Below are positions 1 to 10,898 of a stretch of 64,000 nt of DNA, piece by piece; positions within the stretch are counted from its first letter, which is position 1, and each line of letters starts with the position of its first letter. Location: NCBI GenBank assembly GCA_964036275.1, contig OZ038433.1:26457485-26521484 (forward strand). Reading direction: 5' to 3'. The stretch comes from Litoditis marina. Lineage: Eukaryota; Nematoda; Chromadorea; Rhabditida; Rhabditidae. The position numbers and the translations under genes are program-made. The notes under the pieces are model-generated. The model made no database searches. It was given only the letters and a program-made list of their open reading frames with translations, and was not told where the DNA came from.

Positions 1-23
1 TCCAACTCGTTCTGCTCACTTAC

Positions 24-66
24 TTTTGATCGGAGAAGTTGAGGATTTTCGTACCTCCTTCTCGTT
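24..66 (-). CDS. Probable internal exon of a gene running off the left edge
   Basis: On the minus strand a 43-nt open segment lies between a CTGAG acceptor and a strong GTAAGTGAG donor. It reads NEKEVRKSSTSPIK, a hydrophilic Ser/Lys-rich stretch. Acceptors ending in GAG are also used in the rabs-5 and nuclear-receptor genes of this window, so the weak acceptor is not disqualifying. The downstream part of the gene would lie before position 1 and no upstream exon was found. The donor is the main evidence; the product cannot be named. Confidence 0.3.
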
Positions 67-176
67 CTCAGGTAGAGTAAATGTACGAAAGCATTTTCCA
101 TGAACTTTATTTTCAGCTCCACAACAGCCTTTGGAAAGTTTGTAAGGTTACTGTAGAAGTCTCAGTAGGAATGGTG

Positions 177-370
177 GGAACTATACGAAGACTGTGTAGT
201 TTGATCTCCATGTTTAGTTGCCCTCCGGCGTATGTATAGCTCAAACTACCACAGAGGTTCGGTCACACTCTTGACGGGTCGTCTTTCAGTCGACGACGAT
301 AATGTAGTTTGATCTTCGTGTTCTGATGTTGTATGCATTTCAAACTGCAACTGAGAGTTGATCATACTCC
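177..370. repeat. Two degenerate TGTAGTTTGATC hairpin elements
   Basis: Two short modules each start with (G)TGTAGTTTGATCT (about 197 and 304) and end with an inverted, degenerate CAAACT(AC)CA motif (about 241-255 and 340-350). They belong to the TGTAGTTTGATC family seen at least ten times in the window. No coding signal was found here. Confidence 0.5.
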
Positions 371-612
371 TACAGTATGCGGCGCCGTCAATTCGGCGCC
401 GACTATGTCGGAGGTTTGAAGATGAAGGAGTATTTCGAGGCGGGTGATTGTTTCGATAGTTGATGGAACACCTGTGCCAGCTGCATAAACCAATCTGCCT
501 ACTCCAATTATGTGCCAATGAGAGGAGCCCGCAGAGGGGTTGCGTAACGGGCGATGTCAATTTATGCATGCGGCACACGTATGAACTGACACCTGGCTGC
601 ACAGAAGGCAGT

Positions 613-695
613 GTGGGGAGAGGGGGAGAGAGAGAGAGAGGGATGGAAGAGAGAGAGGGAGAGAAAAAGAGGGGGGGGGGGAGAGAGGGAGAGGG
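613..695. repeat. GA-rich purine array with G-run
   Basis: Imperfect (GA)n tract interrupted by an A-run and a G-run near 672-681. It is the first of many purine/pyrimidine arrays in the left half of the window. Confidence 0.9.
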
Positions 696-1003
696 TGCCG
701 TGGAACATGGAGGGAGAGGCTATCCAACTTTCAATAGATAATTTAACACTTGGCAAAAAAGCTTGGCTACTCATGTCGAGATGAACTAGTGAACCTAGGT
801 TGAAGTTTTATTTGAATACCGATGAATACCGATGGTAACTCAAGCTTTGCGTGTAGTTAGCAGCAGAGTGTAGAATGAACAGTATCTTGAAACGTGAACA
901 AATATATTTTTTGAGCAATAAAATTAGGTCTTGAGCAGTTTTAAACCAAATCATCTGTTCCGTCGAGTTCGTTAGCGAATGTTCGCTTCAATCTTGTTGA
1001 TCA

Positions 1004-1133
1004 GAGGCCGTATGCATGAAACATCTCAGACCGGGTTGAGATGCCAACCCGAGCTCGATTCGGCTAATTCCCGGCCAAACCAGCTCGGGATAGCATCCCA
1101 ACCCGGCCCGGGATGTTTCATGCATACGGCCTC
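1004..1133. mobile_element. 130-bp palindromic MITE with GAGGCCGTATGCATGAAAC ends
   Basis: The two ends are perfect inverted copies of GAGGCCGTATGCATGAAACA. The interior continues with inverted GAGATGCCAACCCG / CGGGATAGCATCCC-type blocks. This is a non-coding foldback element, and the overlapping open frame is an accident of the palindrome. Confidence 0.8.
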
Positions 1134-1348
1134 CGGCTGTCAAAGCCATTTGTTCTGCGCAGTGCACAGTAGAATGTGGCAGCTACAGTATGCGCGTGCC
1201 TCTCTTCGGGCGCCGACTATGTAACACTTGTCCATTTGAAAACATGAAAAAGTTTCTTATTTTCCGTTCTAGAATAATGTATTCTACTTACACTTTGTAA
1301 TAGAACAGAAATAAAGTGCGGCTACTACAAATTTCCCATACAGCCAGG

Positions 1349-1465
1349 TGTTATAGGAAATTACACTGTTGTATTTCGATGCTAGCGCAGACCAGAATTC
1401 ACGAACTTTGACCGAAAATCAACGGGATCAAACTACAAAGACAGGGGGATAGGACAACATAGATT
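1349..1465. mobile_element. TGTAGTTTGATC-family MITE (inverse orientation)
   Basis: The element starts TTATAGGAAATTACACT and contains CAACGGGATCAAACTACAAA. The same two blocks recur at about 34321-34400, so this is a shared element rather than a chance palindrome. Confidence 0.6.
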
Positions 1466-2529
1466 GCATAGTCGTATTTTGGCAAGAACCTTAGACAGTT
1501 TTCCAATTGGCAAAGAAGTTTTATACCGGTATCGACGAGAAATTGCGCAGGCTAGAGAAATGTCTGTGGTCTAATTGATCTCCAGGCTCTATCGTGTTTG
1601 CGGTTTTCTAATCTGAGAAAGATGGCACAAACGTTTCAGAGAAATAGTTCTAGTCATTCCCACTGGGACTTGGCAGCGTGTCAATGAATATTCTAGGCTA
1701 TTTTTAACCACTTCGAAGTTTTCCAAAAACGGTCAATCGCCGTTAACGGTTGTTCTGTTTCATTGGGACACGAACGTGAAAAACGATTGTAGACTACTTA
1801 GGTTAGCTCCGAGACATAGTACTCCGAAAACCCTGGCACGATGGCGACCAGTCTCACCGCCAATTGAACGAACTATATACGAACCCCTACCAATGTATTC
1901 CCCCTCTTTCGCAGTTTGTCTGGTGGTTGGAGCAGTTGGTTGCATCTGTTCGAATGGCAGATCAGATGAGACACAGGTGCACAACAACCACAGATGCTCC
2001 GAACAGCTGAGGAGCCCACACCCCTCCTTTAACCACCCAGTTGGTCGAAATGGTCATTCAAACGTCTGATAGATAATAATTATATCAAGATTGTTGCGCA
2101 TAGATTATGGAATGAAGAGTAGTACTACTGACTAAAGTGTCACGAGATCCTATGAGAAAACGTGTTTCAAAGAATTTCGCATAGTCACTGTCATTTTTAC
2201 GCGCACTCATGCCGTATCCAGTGGATATCTCCAGAATAATGTTAGATATAACACATGTAATGTGCGTTACTTTTGTAATAAATGTGAAGAGCCGGGTTCA
2301 AACGTTTCCGACCTGGCAAGAACTGTATACACACGGATATAAGCCTCCTCATCTCGTGTTCGTTTCAAACTCTAAAAGCTAAAAATATCAAGATGTCGAG
2401 ACTCTTCGACGTTGGACAGGATAAATTTATGTACTTGACCTGTCACCCCTACATTGTAACTAATCTTAATCTTGTGACTGCAACTATAACGTATATCGAG
2501 TTCAAATTATAACGAACATATAGTGTTAA

Positions 2530-2614
2530 TCAATTGCACAGTCACGTGAAACATGTTAAACAGTGCATAACTCAGAAACGTGCAACAAAGTGCATGACTT
2601 CTCATTAGCATGCT
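2530..2614. repeat. Dispersed repeat A, copy 1 (CAGTCACGTGAAAC)
   Basis: The ~90-bp block holds CAATTGCACAGTCACGTG, then GTTAAAC, ACTCAGAAACGTGCA and CTCATTAG in fixed order. Copies lie at about 13394-13487 and 45549-45641. The last is inside the nuclear-receptor gene. Confidence 0.75.
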
Positions 2615-2810
2615 AACTTCTAGTATATGGTCACATCCTATACGCGTCTATAAATTTTAACGGCTCTTCTTTGATTGGTTGTGATGTTTGGTAACGGCGG
2701 GGGATATTCATGCTGTTCCGGACAATGCTCACAGGACGCGTTCCCATGGGCGGGTGCCTTTAAAGGGAGCGTGAGAAGGACGCGCAGCTGACAGCTGGAC
2801 ATGGGAAAGG

Positions 2811-2992
2811 AGAGAGAGAGAGAGAGAGAGATGAGAGAAAGAGAGACGGGAGGAGAGAGATAGACATAGAGGGAGGTGGAGAGAGGGAGGGATGAGAGAT
2901 AGCGAGAATGATCACAGTTTTTCTCTGTCCCTCTCTTCATCTTTACTCACCTCCTATGTATCTTTCTCTGCTCTCTGTTCAACCCTGCCGTC

Positions 2993-3055
<63 letters not shown>

Positions 3056-3110
3056 GCTCTCTCTCTCGCTCTCTCTCGCTCTCTCTCTCTCTCTCCCTCT
3101 CTCTTCCAAG
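2811..3110. repeat. (GA)n followed by (CT)n: inverted purine/pyrimidine pair
   Basis: A (GA)n tract (about 2811-2907) is followed within 100 bp by a long (CT)n tract (2992-3108). As + strand sequence the two are complementary, so a transcript of either strand could fold. ORFs here are low-complexity Ser/Leu or Arg/Glu runs, not genes. Confidence 0.9.
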
Positions 3111-3502
3111 AAGATACCGCCTGCGTCTGTTGCATGATCACTATCTGCTCATTGTGACAGTTTCGCACCGCCAAAGAGCAGACTATTGAGTAGATAATAA
3201 TCATACTGACAACGAGTAAATTACTCCGTGTGAACTAGCGCAGGTAAAATTACGGTCGTTCTCACATGTTATTTCCTGTTTCCAACATTTGATTGCAATG
3301 TAGCAGGCCAAGGATAGTTTTTGTCAAGTGTTGCTACGGTATTTTCAGTATTCCGAGGTAGTTCAGCGGTTAAATTTCACAGAATCACAGAAACGTCAAG
3401 AAATTGTCCACTTGTCACTTAGCATTTTAACAAGAGGCACGCACGGCAGCTTCCGGTTGCCTTGAGTAGGTATGATTGAATGCCTTGAGACATTGATCTC
3501 AT

Positions 3503-3595
3503 CCTGCGTCTCTCGCATTGCACACTCTATCGCGAGACTCGTCTCAGGGCGGAATGTACGCGCAGAGAAATAGTGTACTTTTAAGGAGACGCAGG
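3503..3595. repeat. CCTGCGTCTC foldback element, copy 1
   Basis: The ends are CCTGCGTCTCTC and GAGACGCAGG in inverted orientation, with CGGAATGTACGCGCAGAG and AATAGTG inside. Related copies are at about 9864-9955 and 32325-32410. Confidence 0.65.
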
Positions 3596-3628
3596 TTGTA
3601 AACTGACAGTCAAGATATTACTGACACA

Positions 3629-4039
3629 CTACAGCCTCAACACTCTTTTTACTAACACAAACCCTTTATGTTTCACCTGAACGCGGGAAAATTTCGACAT
3701 TGACGAATTCGGCATCAGAAATCTGTCGCGAATCGGAGGCGTAAGATGTTTTAGCGGGTTTTCGAGTACCTGGTCACCTGGTCCATCTGTACATCCCATG
3801 TATGTTCTCCCATATGGACACGGCTTTTGAAAGAGTGGCACCTGCGCGGCAGATTGCATGCATATGTTGGCCACTTGGGAGACAGCAATATCACAGACGT
3901 CCGACTGGAAATCCAGTACGCATGTGGAAACGACGCGGGAACCGCCGTATTTGAAAGTGGAATACGCATTGGGGTGTAGTTTGGTGTCGATAGACAGTAG
4001 AGTACAGAGTAGGAGAACGTGATGAAGGAACCACAACAT
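3629..4039 (-). CDS. Possible small secreted cysteine-containing protein (136 aa)
   Basis: Uninterrupted 136-codon ORF on the minus strand, in a segment with higher GC than its flanks. The N-terminus has a signal-peptide shape: Met, Leu/Trp/Phe-rich hydrophobic residues 2-17, then polar residues. After this lie five cysteines (40, 49, 60, 74, 83) and a basic tail ending VLVKRVLRL. No family was recognised. A GTACTC donor after codon 90 (GDQ) might shorten this exon, in which case the C-terminal third is wrong. No poly(A) signal was seen just downstream. The call rests on ORF length, composition and the leader-like start only. Confidence 0.45.
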   Translation of the reverse strand: MLWFLHHVLLLCTLLSIDTKLHPNAYSTFKYGGSRVVSTCVLDFQSDVCDIAVSQVANICMQSAAQVPLFQKPCPYGRTYMGCTDGPGDQVLENPLKHLTPPIRDRFLMPNSSMSKFSRVQVKHKGFVLVKRVLRL

Positions 4040-4820
4040 TTATACGATTACAACGTTTGGTCTCGGAGCACAGCGCAAACGTTTTGCCGCAAAAACTTCG
4101 AATAAAACTACAGACAGCGCCAAGAAACTAAAACTACAGACGTATGAGAACAAATTTCGTCTACTTTCGCTGACGCTTTAATTCACCACTGAATCACATA
4201 GTACCTTGTTGTATATCGGTCATTCACAGGATATTTTCGTTCAGATCACCTTCGAACCAAATAGTTTCCTAGGAGTTTTTAGAAGTTCGGCTTCAGTGAT
4301 GTGCCTGAACAGAGGCGGATGAAACTACAAGTTCGAAAGAACTGATATCACTCGAATTTTGCAGTTTGCTGTGTGAGACAAATCATTACAACCCAGAATC
4401 CAGAAAATAACTACGTCATAGTTGATTATAGTTAACTAGTATCATTCAGGATTGTTTTTTTTTCTGTGTACAACAGATCCAACTCAATTCAGAATAATTC
4501 CCCCGACCTGCAGAAAGCGGCTCTTTCCCCAATTCGACTTCCCGTCTTGGTGTCCCTGCTCGATGCTGCCCTGAGGGCAATTAGGGTACAGCTGCCAGCC
4601 ACATATGGCTTCCTCCTCTTTCCACTCCAGAATTATCGGAATTCAATGTGACGCCATCAGTCATGCTCACTAAAAGCCGGATGTGAAATAAACTATTGCA
4701 AACACAAGTTCTTTTGTACTTCTCATGAGACGTTCTTCTCATGGGAAACTCATGGGATATTCTCATGTGGAACTTTCATTTCTATCATGTGAATTAGTGT
4801 ACATCTGCCAGCCTCATATG

Positions 4821-5661
4821 ACTCTGAGAAATCATTGACTCGGCCCCCGCCGACTGAATCCAAACTGAAACGGCAACGACATTGTCGCTGCCATGACAAG
4901 GCTACGGCAGGGTCGGTGACGATACCTACGGTCGCTTACTGACCTGAGTATCTCACAACAAACAACAAAATATAAACTGATTCCCGCTTGACAGGTCACA
5001 GTGTTACTACGTCTCGCTTGACCAGACGCAGCCAATACAATACCGATCTCTTCGTACAAGAGTTATACCGGCTAATAGAATGTCACTCTCTTCGTGCAAG
5101 AGATATAGGCGACAAACTATCAATAAACAGGACAAGAAAATTCGAAAAATGCACAAATATAATTAATTAATGAGCCTTTTCCTCAAAAAGAATTTCGCGC
5201 ACTAGCTATCTATCGATCGAGCGGTTCGGCCCCCAAGTTACAAACAGAAGTTTGTGTAATAATGATATCGATGACAGAAATAGCAGTAATTAGTGGAAAG
5301 CCACTAAAATAGAAACACGAAAACGCTTTTAGAGAGACTTTATTAATATAAAAATAGAATATGCGCGAGTTACTTTACAAAAGAGAGAAGAGAAAACTAA
5401 ACAGAGAGAACAACCACTGAAAATAAACCAGCTAGCCCGAATATGATGCAATTATTAAAGGACTGCGATGGGCGCGGCGAGACCCATATTTGTAAACGCA
5501 GTACAACGTAAAGGTGGATTAAATAACACATAGTATCACAATACGTAACAGTTTTACTCATGAAAATAGCATATGTTTTGAGGAGACACAGGCTGATAAA
5601 CAACAGTTAAAACTGAGACGGCAACGACATTGTCGCGCCTGTCTCACGTTTTACTCATAGG
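4821..5661. mobile_element. CGACATTGTCG element split by a ~650-bp insertion
   Basis: The left end (4821-4901: TGAGAA, then the GACTCGGCCCCCGCCGACTG palindrome and GGCAACGACATTGTCGCTGC) and right end (about 5551-5661: TTTTACTCATGAAAATAGC to TTACTCATAG) match the two halves of the intact 192-bp copy at 13119-13310. Roughly 650 bp of unrelated AT-rich DNA separates them. The overlapping ORFs are not convincing genes. Confidence 0.7.
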
Positions 5662-6436
5662 ACTTTCCGCCCTGGAAAAATCGGGATTGAATGTGACGCC
5701 ATCAGTCATACTCTGATATAAGCCGGATGCAAGAACAAGTCCTGCTCAGCAATGAGAAGTTCCCATGTACGATGAGACGTTCAAGTGATCTCATCCTAGG
5801 GAACTCATGTTCTGCTACATGCAATTGACCCGTGTACTGCATGGTGAACAAATACCCACGTCTCTTGATGAACGCATCCTCTAGGAACTCCCACAACGCT
5901 CCAGAATGGAATAAATAACGTCTCATCTAGTTTTACAAAAGTTACCTACTGCGACTTAAATGCTGCTATTGTTTTGCGAAGTTTCTTTTCACATAACCGC
6001 AGCGACACTGCTTCAGTGCTTTGATAAAACGGCTACTAGCTGTAAGTGAATATTTTGTAGTTGCTTTCTGTGGCATGACACACCTGGAAAAATTTGGGAA
6101 AGTTATCAAGCGGGTTATCATGCTGGTGTGTTCACTACATTTTCCAATTTCAAAATTCAGGCAAGCGAATATAATTCAAATTTCTACCACCTTTGACTAA
6201 ATATAGAATTGACTTTACCTCCACCATGATTGGGGTCAATTTTCTCTGACTAAACTCTCAATTAACTAGATGTCGAGCTCAAACCTCGAACTCGAAAAAA
6301 ACGTATTATAGTCCCTGGGAAACTATAAAAGCGAATTAAGTTGTTGTGGCCCTGTATATTATCCATAGCGGCATTTCTATGGATAAGACAGCGTAATATT
6401 GGACACCTGGGTTGACAAAACGACACCTGTGGGTAG

Positions 6437-6575
6437 GGAGAACGACAGAAGGAGAGTGGCAGAGAAAGAGAGAACTACAGAAAAGGGTGAACAAAGAAAG
6501 AGAGGGGAGGAAGAGATGGGGGAGAGAGAGAGGAAGAGAGAGAAAGAGAGGACGAGGGGGTGGGTGAGAAAGAGC
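6437..6575. repeat. Purine-rich GA tract
   Basis: Irregular (GA)n-like tract. The open frame across it is an Arg/Glu/Lys run and is not called as a gene. Confidence 0.8.
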
Positions 6576-7134
6576 GAAAAACCATAAAATGTTTTATGAC
6601 CATAACATAAGATTTGAAACTCCTTATTCGAAAAGTCGAAAAATTCCTTTATTTCAACCTATCTCAACCACAATTAGAGGCTCAGGTGCCAACCATACCA
6701 AACCATTTGTGGGTGTTGCCTTGAGTTTCTTGTTTATCTCTCTCTCTTACAATCAACCGAAGATGGCCGATTGAACAGGTGGCAAACCAACTCCGCCCAA
6801 CCGAAACATTTCAGGAATGCAACAAAGAACTTGAAAAGTTGAACAAATCTTGTTTAAATTTCAGTTGACCTGGTAAAACTGTATACTATTTAGACGTTCG
6901 ACTTATTCCGAAATAGCCCGGATTGTACAAGTCTGTCTCTAACGTGATGTTAGGTAATTGGCACATTAACATGAATTAAAATATTCGTTTCGTATGCTTT
7001 TTCGAGTTGACATTAAGTTTATTTTTTTCTCCCTAGCTAACCTTATGACATTTGAATGAGATTCGCAAGAAAAACGAGCAGTCCAAAACCGGTGTATACA
7101 AAACTCATGTAGGGTTTCCACCATGCCACCCGAT

Positions 7135-7240
7135 ACTTCATCTATTGCTCAAAACCGCTGTGTTTGTAGTTTGATCCCGTTGATTCTCGGTCAAAACGTG
7201 AGAATTATGACGTGCATTGACATCAAACCATCGCGGAGAT
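7135..7240. mobile_element. TGTAGTTTGATC-family MITE
   Basis: Contains CTGTGTTTGTAGTTTGATCC, GTTGATTCTCGGTCAAAACG and a closing ACATCAAAC, the same order as other family members. Confidence 0.6.
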
Positions 7241-7564
7241 TGGGAAGAAATGGAGCATGCTCAGAAGGCTTCATAGTTCACTTTCAAACGGAAACCCACT
7301 GTGATTCTCACCTATTGCTCTATAGTATTCCATTGAGTTTAAATTTGCGCGGTATCTCGACTTGAAACATTTTTTATACAATCGGTTTGGGTGGTGCGTT
7401 TCTCTTATGTTTTTATAGTTTAACTTTTCCCAACTACTTTCCATGTGTTCTAGTTGAATGACACTCTTTTCCAACTATTTTATATGTCATATGGTGGAAA
7501 TAGTTCTACTTCCCAACTTCTTCCTTTCTCTTTATCTTAGATGAACTCCTTAAAGACGACCTGC

Positions 7565-7671
7565 CACCTGTTGTTGGGCGGGGCGCGATAAAAGGGGCGT
7601 GTCCTGTGTTGTGGTGCACGGTCATTCGGTCATTAGCCATTGCCGAGCAGTTCCCGTCTACTATTTCCACT
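7565..7671 (+). promoter_or_regulatory. Core promoter of HLH gene 1: E-box, GC box, TATA-like
   Basis: Upstream of the ATG, in order, are an E-box CACCTG (7565-7570), a GC box GGGCGGGGC (7576-7584) and a TATA-like GATAAAAG (7587-7594). Transcription would then start near 7615-7625, leaving a ~50-nt leader. No trans-splice acceptor abuts the ATG. The E-box raises the possibility of regulation by bHLH factors. This is inference from motif order and spacing. Confidence 0.5.
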
Positions 7672-8877
7672 ATGAAGACCATGCATCGTGAGTCGGTCCG
7701 TCCCGCCCCTGCCCTTTCACCCCAAGGAAGAGTCAGGAAGACCTCAGAGGAGCACAAGGAGAAGATCAAGGTACGTTATTTGTCACACTTCTTTAGGCTG
7801 AGGGACAGACCTGGTTGAGTGAAGTTTCAATAGTTTTTCCATTGTTAGGCCACGTTAAACACGTAAAACGTAGAACACCCGAGAAATGTAAGAAATATCC
7901 TACGTTATATGTCACTTCACACCACCCGTTTAGTATACTTTCACTCACTTGATTGACTCTTGATTGTTGGTTGTAGCGTAGCAGAAGTATTCATATAATT
8001 TGGTAAAAACAGCTTGTTACAATAGTAACCGTTTCTGAAAGTAACCGAGTATTCGATACCAAAAGTTTTATTAGTCGTGAATTTTGACGAGAAAGTAGTT
8101 AAGTGATTCGTTACTTTCAAAGTTTTGATATAGGTGACTACTCTGATACTTTAAGGTTGGTCCAAATAGTAGTTTGTTACCGCCTTAAATCTAGTAGTGT
8201 ATGTAAAACAAACCAAATTCCGTGGCTAGGTTCCGGTAACGTATTTTATGAAGTCAGCTTCATTCATTTATGTCGAGCATCCTCGTTGCGCACCTATTTT
8301 GAATGGCCCCTACTTACTTTTTTCTCATTTTGCATAAGGAAACTTCCTCAAATTATTGTCAACCGAACAATTATAGCGATTAAGAATGTAAAAATTGAAT
8401 CTATTATCGTAATTTTCAATAATTTGGTTTCTTTTGACTGGAAGTACACGTTTGGTCACTCTTTGTTCCAGTGTTGTAATTAGCTATCTAGTCAAATTAT
8501 TACGTCCAATTGCACAGCTAAAAAGATAATTACGGATATTTGTTTCTTGATTTAGCCTGGTAGATTGAACTATTGTAGCCAAGATATGTTCCCTATAACA
8601 AAGTTAATTAGGAACTTTCTTCATTCGAGCCCGGTGGTTTGCTAAAATATGTTCCCTCTAACTTATAAATATAATTATCATTCTAACTCTTCCTTATCTT
8701 CAGGTAGAAGCCACCCTCCGCCGTCTCCTCGGCTCCGGGGAAGATTCCTCCCAACTAGAGCTGGTCCTCTCCGCCATTCGCTACATCCGGGAACTCCAGA
8801 GTCAACTGGAAGGAGACCAGGAGAACTCCCTCCCCGAAGGATTCGAGACCCTCTTCGAGAAGACCGTCAGGGCCTGA
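7672..8877 (+). CDS. Id-like helix-loop-helix protein 1 (90 aa, two exons)
   Basis: Exons 7672-7770 and 8704-8877 join in phase 0 across a 933-bp intron (donor GTACGT, acceptor TTCAG). The 90-aa product has a Pro/Arg leader, helix 1 about residues 25-43 (EEHKEKIK then VEATLRRLL), a short loop GSGEDSS, and helix 2 about 50-72 (QLELVLSAIRYIRELQSQLE), then LPEGFETLFEKTVRA. The hydrophobic spacing and the VLSAIRYIRELQ block match the second helix of HLH dimerisation domains, closest by eye to Id proteins. The basic region is missing: there is no ER-type DNA-contact motif before helix 1, only acidic/lysine residues. It would be expected to dimerise with bHLH partners without binding DNA. The exon junction lies inside helix 1. 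A short divergent bHLH is the alternative. Confidence 0.75.
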
Positions 8878-9863
8878 GTCCCATTGTCCCTTTGGTCCCA
8901 TTGTACATGTCTATTCTCTATGCTAATCACGGGTATTTCTCGGGTGACACCGATTTTGTTGTTCTCTTGTGTGCAGATTATCTCAGAGCTCATTAAATAC
9001 TGCTAAACTGATTGTTTCTGATTCTCGTTATCAAAATACTCTAAGAGTTGGATAATTTGAGGAATGTGAAGGTCACCTCAACTTTATGTACACTTCTCGG
9101 GGTAGTTTCAATTCGAGAAAGAAGGAAACCGTTGGAAACATTTTTCTATGAATTGTGCTGAAACTAAAACAAGAACTTTATAGTAGAAACATGGGGCAGG
9201 GCCTATGAAAGTAGGCAAACTCTCGACTTCAGCAAGATTGATTTTAAGTTTTGAAGTTCAATACTTGCTTCAAATGTTCACATCTGAGAGGTTGAATTAT
9301 CATTTTAGCCGAACAGTATAAAACGGATTGTTCTACGCTTCAGCATCTATGAAAAATATGTACACGAACCATAGTTATACAGAGGTGAGAATTGCAGCAC
9401 TCCCAGTTTAATACATACACAGTTCTTCCACATGATTTCCACGTAAAACGTCATAAACACAGTAGTCATGAGCGTGCAGAAAAACGGTGCGACTTTTTTT
9501 CTATATCTTAGAGGTCTACTCTATTTACTTATAGTCGAAGTAACTACGTGACTTTTCTGATGAAGGTAATGCTTCCCTTTCACTGTGAACCAGGTCAGAT
9601 ACACCAACTAGATTAATTGAATGTTTCATGGCAATCATGGATGTTGTCTCCAATTAGACGAGGGGTCCATCTCGGAGGAACTGGTGTGAATTATGCCCTG
9701 CGGCTATGCCAGATGACGCACTTATTATGAATTATATTCTGCACCACGACGCTTTTAGGGCTTAAGGGAGCAGAGAATGTTCCGTAATTTGCATACTTGG
9801 GCTATACTGGTCAGCACTAGAAGCAGAATGGTTTGCTGGAACATCCCGGTACCTTCACTCCAT

Positions 9864-9955
9864 TCTGCGTCTCTCGGTTAGCGCACTAATTCGTCATACT
9901 CATATCCTCACGGAATGTGAGAGCAGAAAAAGAGTGTATGTTTGAGGAGAGCTAG
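9864..9955. repeat. CTGCGTCTC foldback element, copy 2
   Basis: Begins CTGCGTCTCTCGG, holds CGGAATGTGAGAGCAGA and AGAGTGTATGTTT, and ends GGAGAGCTAGG. It is a diverged relative of the copy at 3503-3595. Confidence 0.5.
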
Positions 9956-10354
9956 GCTTGGAATGAAAAAGACAAAACTATCATATACAGAAATAAAGAA
10001 AATGTTTCATATATGACCATTTTGCTCGAACATGTCGGCTGAAAAATTGGAGAATAAAATGGTGTACTCTAGTGCTATAGTTTCCAAACTGAGTTTTTTT
10101 TGGTTCGAATGGGCGTTCATCAATTCTCATCATAGCGCTACTTCAGAACCCCATGCTCACATCAAACAAACAGAACAGAATAAATGTGACAAAGCAACAA
10201 TATATATTACTTTTTTGAACCTCCTTCTTACACTGGCAGTTTACCTCCCTGTCCGTAATACTTATAAAATTTACGATCGGCTTTTCAAGCTACACCTGCA
10301 TAACTCGCAGCTGTCCAGGTATTGCATTATGGCACCTGCCTCCTCTTTCTATTT

Positions 10355-10491
10355 CTCTCTATCTCTCTACCTTGTTCTCTCTCTCTCTTATATTTTCGTC
10401 TGCTCCATCCCTCTGTATTTCTCTCTGTCCGCTGCGCGCTGTCTATCTCTCTTGCTATCTCACATTCTCTTCTTTCATATACCTCTCACTC

Positions 10492-10538
<47 letters not shown>

Positions 10539-10555
10539 TTCTCTCTTTCTCCAAG
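10355..10555. repeat. (CT)n-rich array
   Basis: Imperfect CT-rich tract with a pure (CT)n core at about 10496-10536. It is paired with a GA array 280 bp downstream. Confidence 0.9.
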
Positions 10556-10836
10556 CCCATCCACCCAGTGTGAATGTAGCATGTGTGTTGGTGTATAAAT
10601 CAGTCCAACATACGGTGTTCCCTCCGTAAACAGTCTCAGTTTGTCTCGTTTTCCTTCCAATTGCATCATCCCCCCATGCTCCATCTGGTCACCAGACTGC
10701 CATTTATTCTGTCCTCAGGCCGTGAGCAGAAACATCCCAAATTGCAGTTACCAACCTGCGTCCCTTCCAACCTTTACTATTTCCTCGCTCCCACATCCCA
10801 CCGGGAAACATGATCCTGTAGAATAGTGCAGAAAGG

Positions 10837-10898
10837 AGATGGAGAGAGAGTGAGAGAGAGAGAAAGAGAGAGAGGAAGAGAGAGAGAGAGAGAGAGAC
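10837..10898. repeat. (GA)n array
   Basis: Complementary in orientation to the CT array at 10355-10555. Confidence 0.9.

Larger units (their letters stand above)
67..3628. other. Gene-poor stretch with small repeats
   Basis: Apart from the repeats listed, no spliced gene was found. A promoter-like cluster (GGGCGGGTGCC then TTTAAAGGG) lies at about 2746-2768, and a TATA-like GGATATAAGCC lies near 2335 upstream of a 39-codon ORF. Neither leads to a convincing coding region. Confidence 0.5.

Noticed and set aside
2393..2512. 39-codon + ORF (MSRLFDVGQDKF...) behind a TATA-like box
   Set aside because: Short, no donor or poly(A) signal supporting it, and no recognisable features beyond the upstream ATATAAG.
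2892..3204. ORFs of 81-93 codons on both strands over GA/CT arrays (also around 10322-10629, 14630-14893, 20303-20642, 20957-21569, 23019-23447, 23882-24091)
   Set aside because: Dinucleotide arrays are open in several frames at once; the products are Ser/Leu or Arg/Glu runs without start context or conservation signals.
8103..8483. 126-codon + ORF
   Set aside because: Lies inside the intron of HLH gene 1, is AT-rich, has no domain and no splice partners; probably chance.
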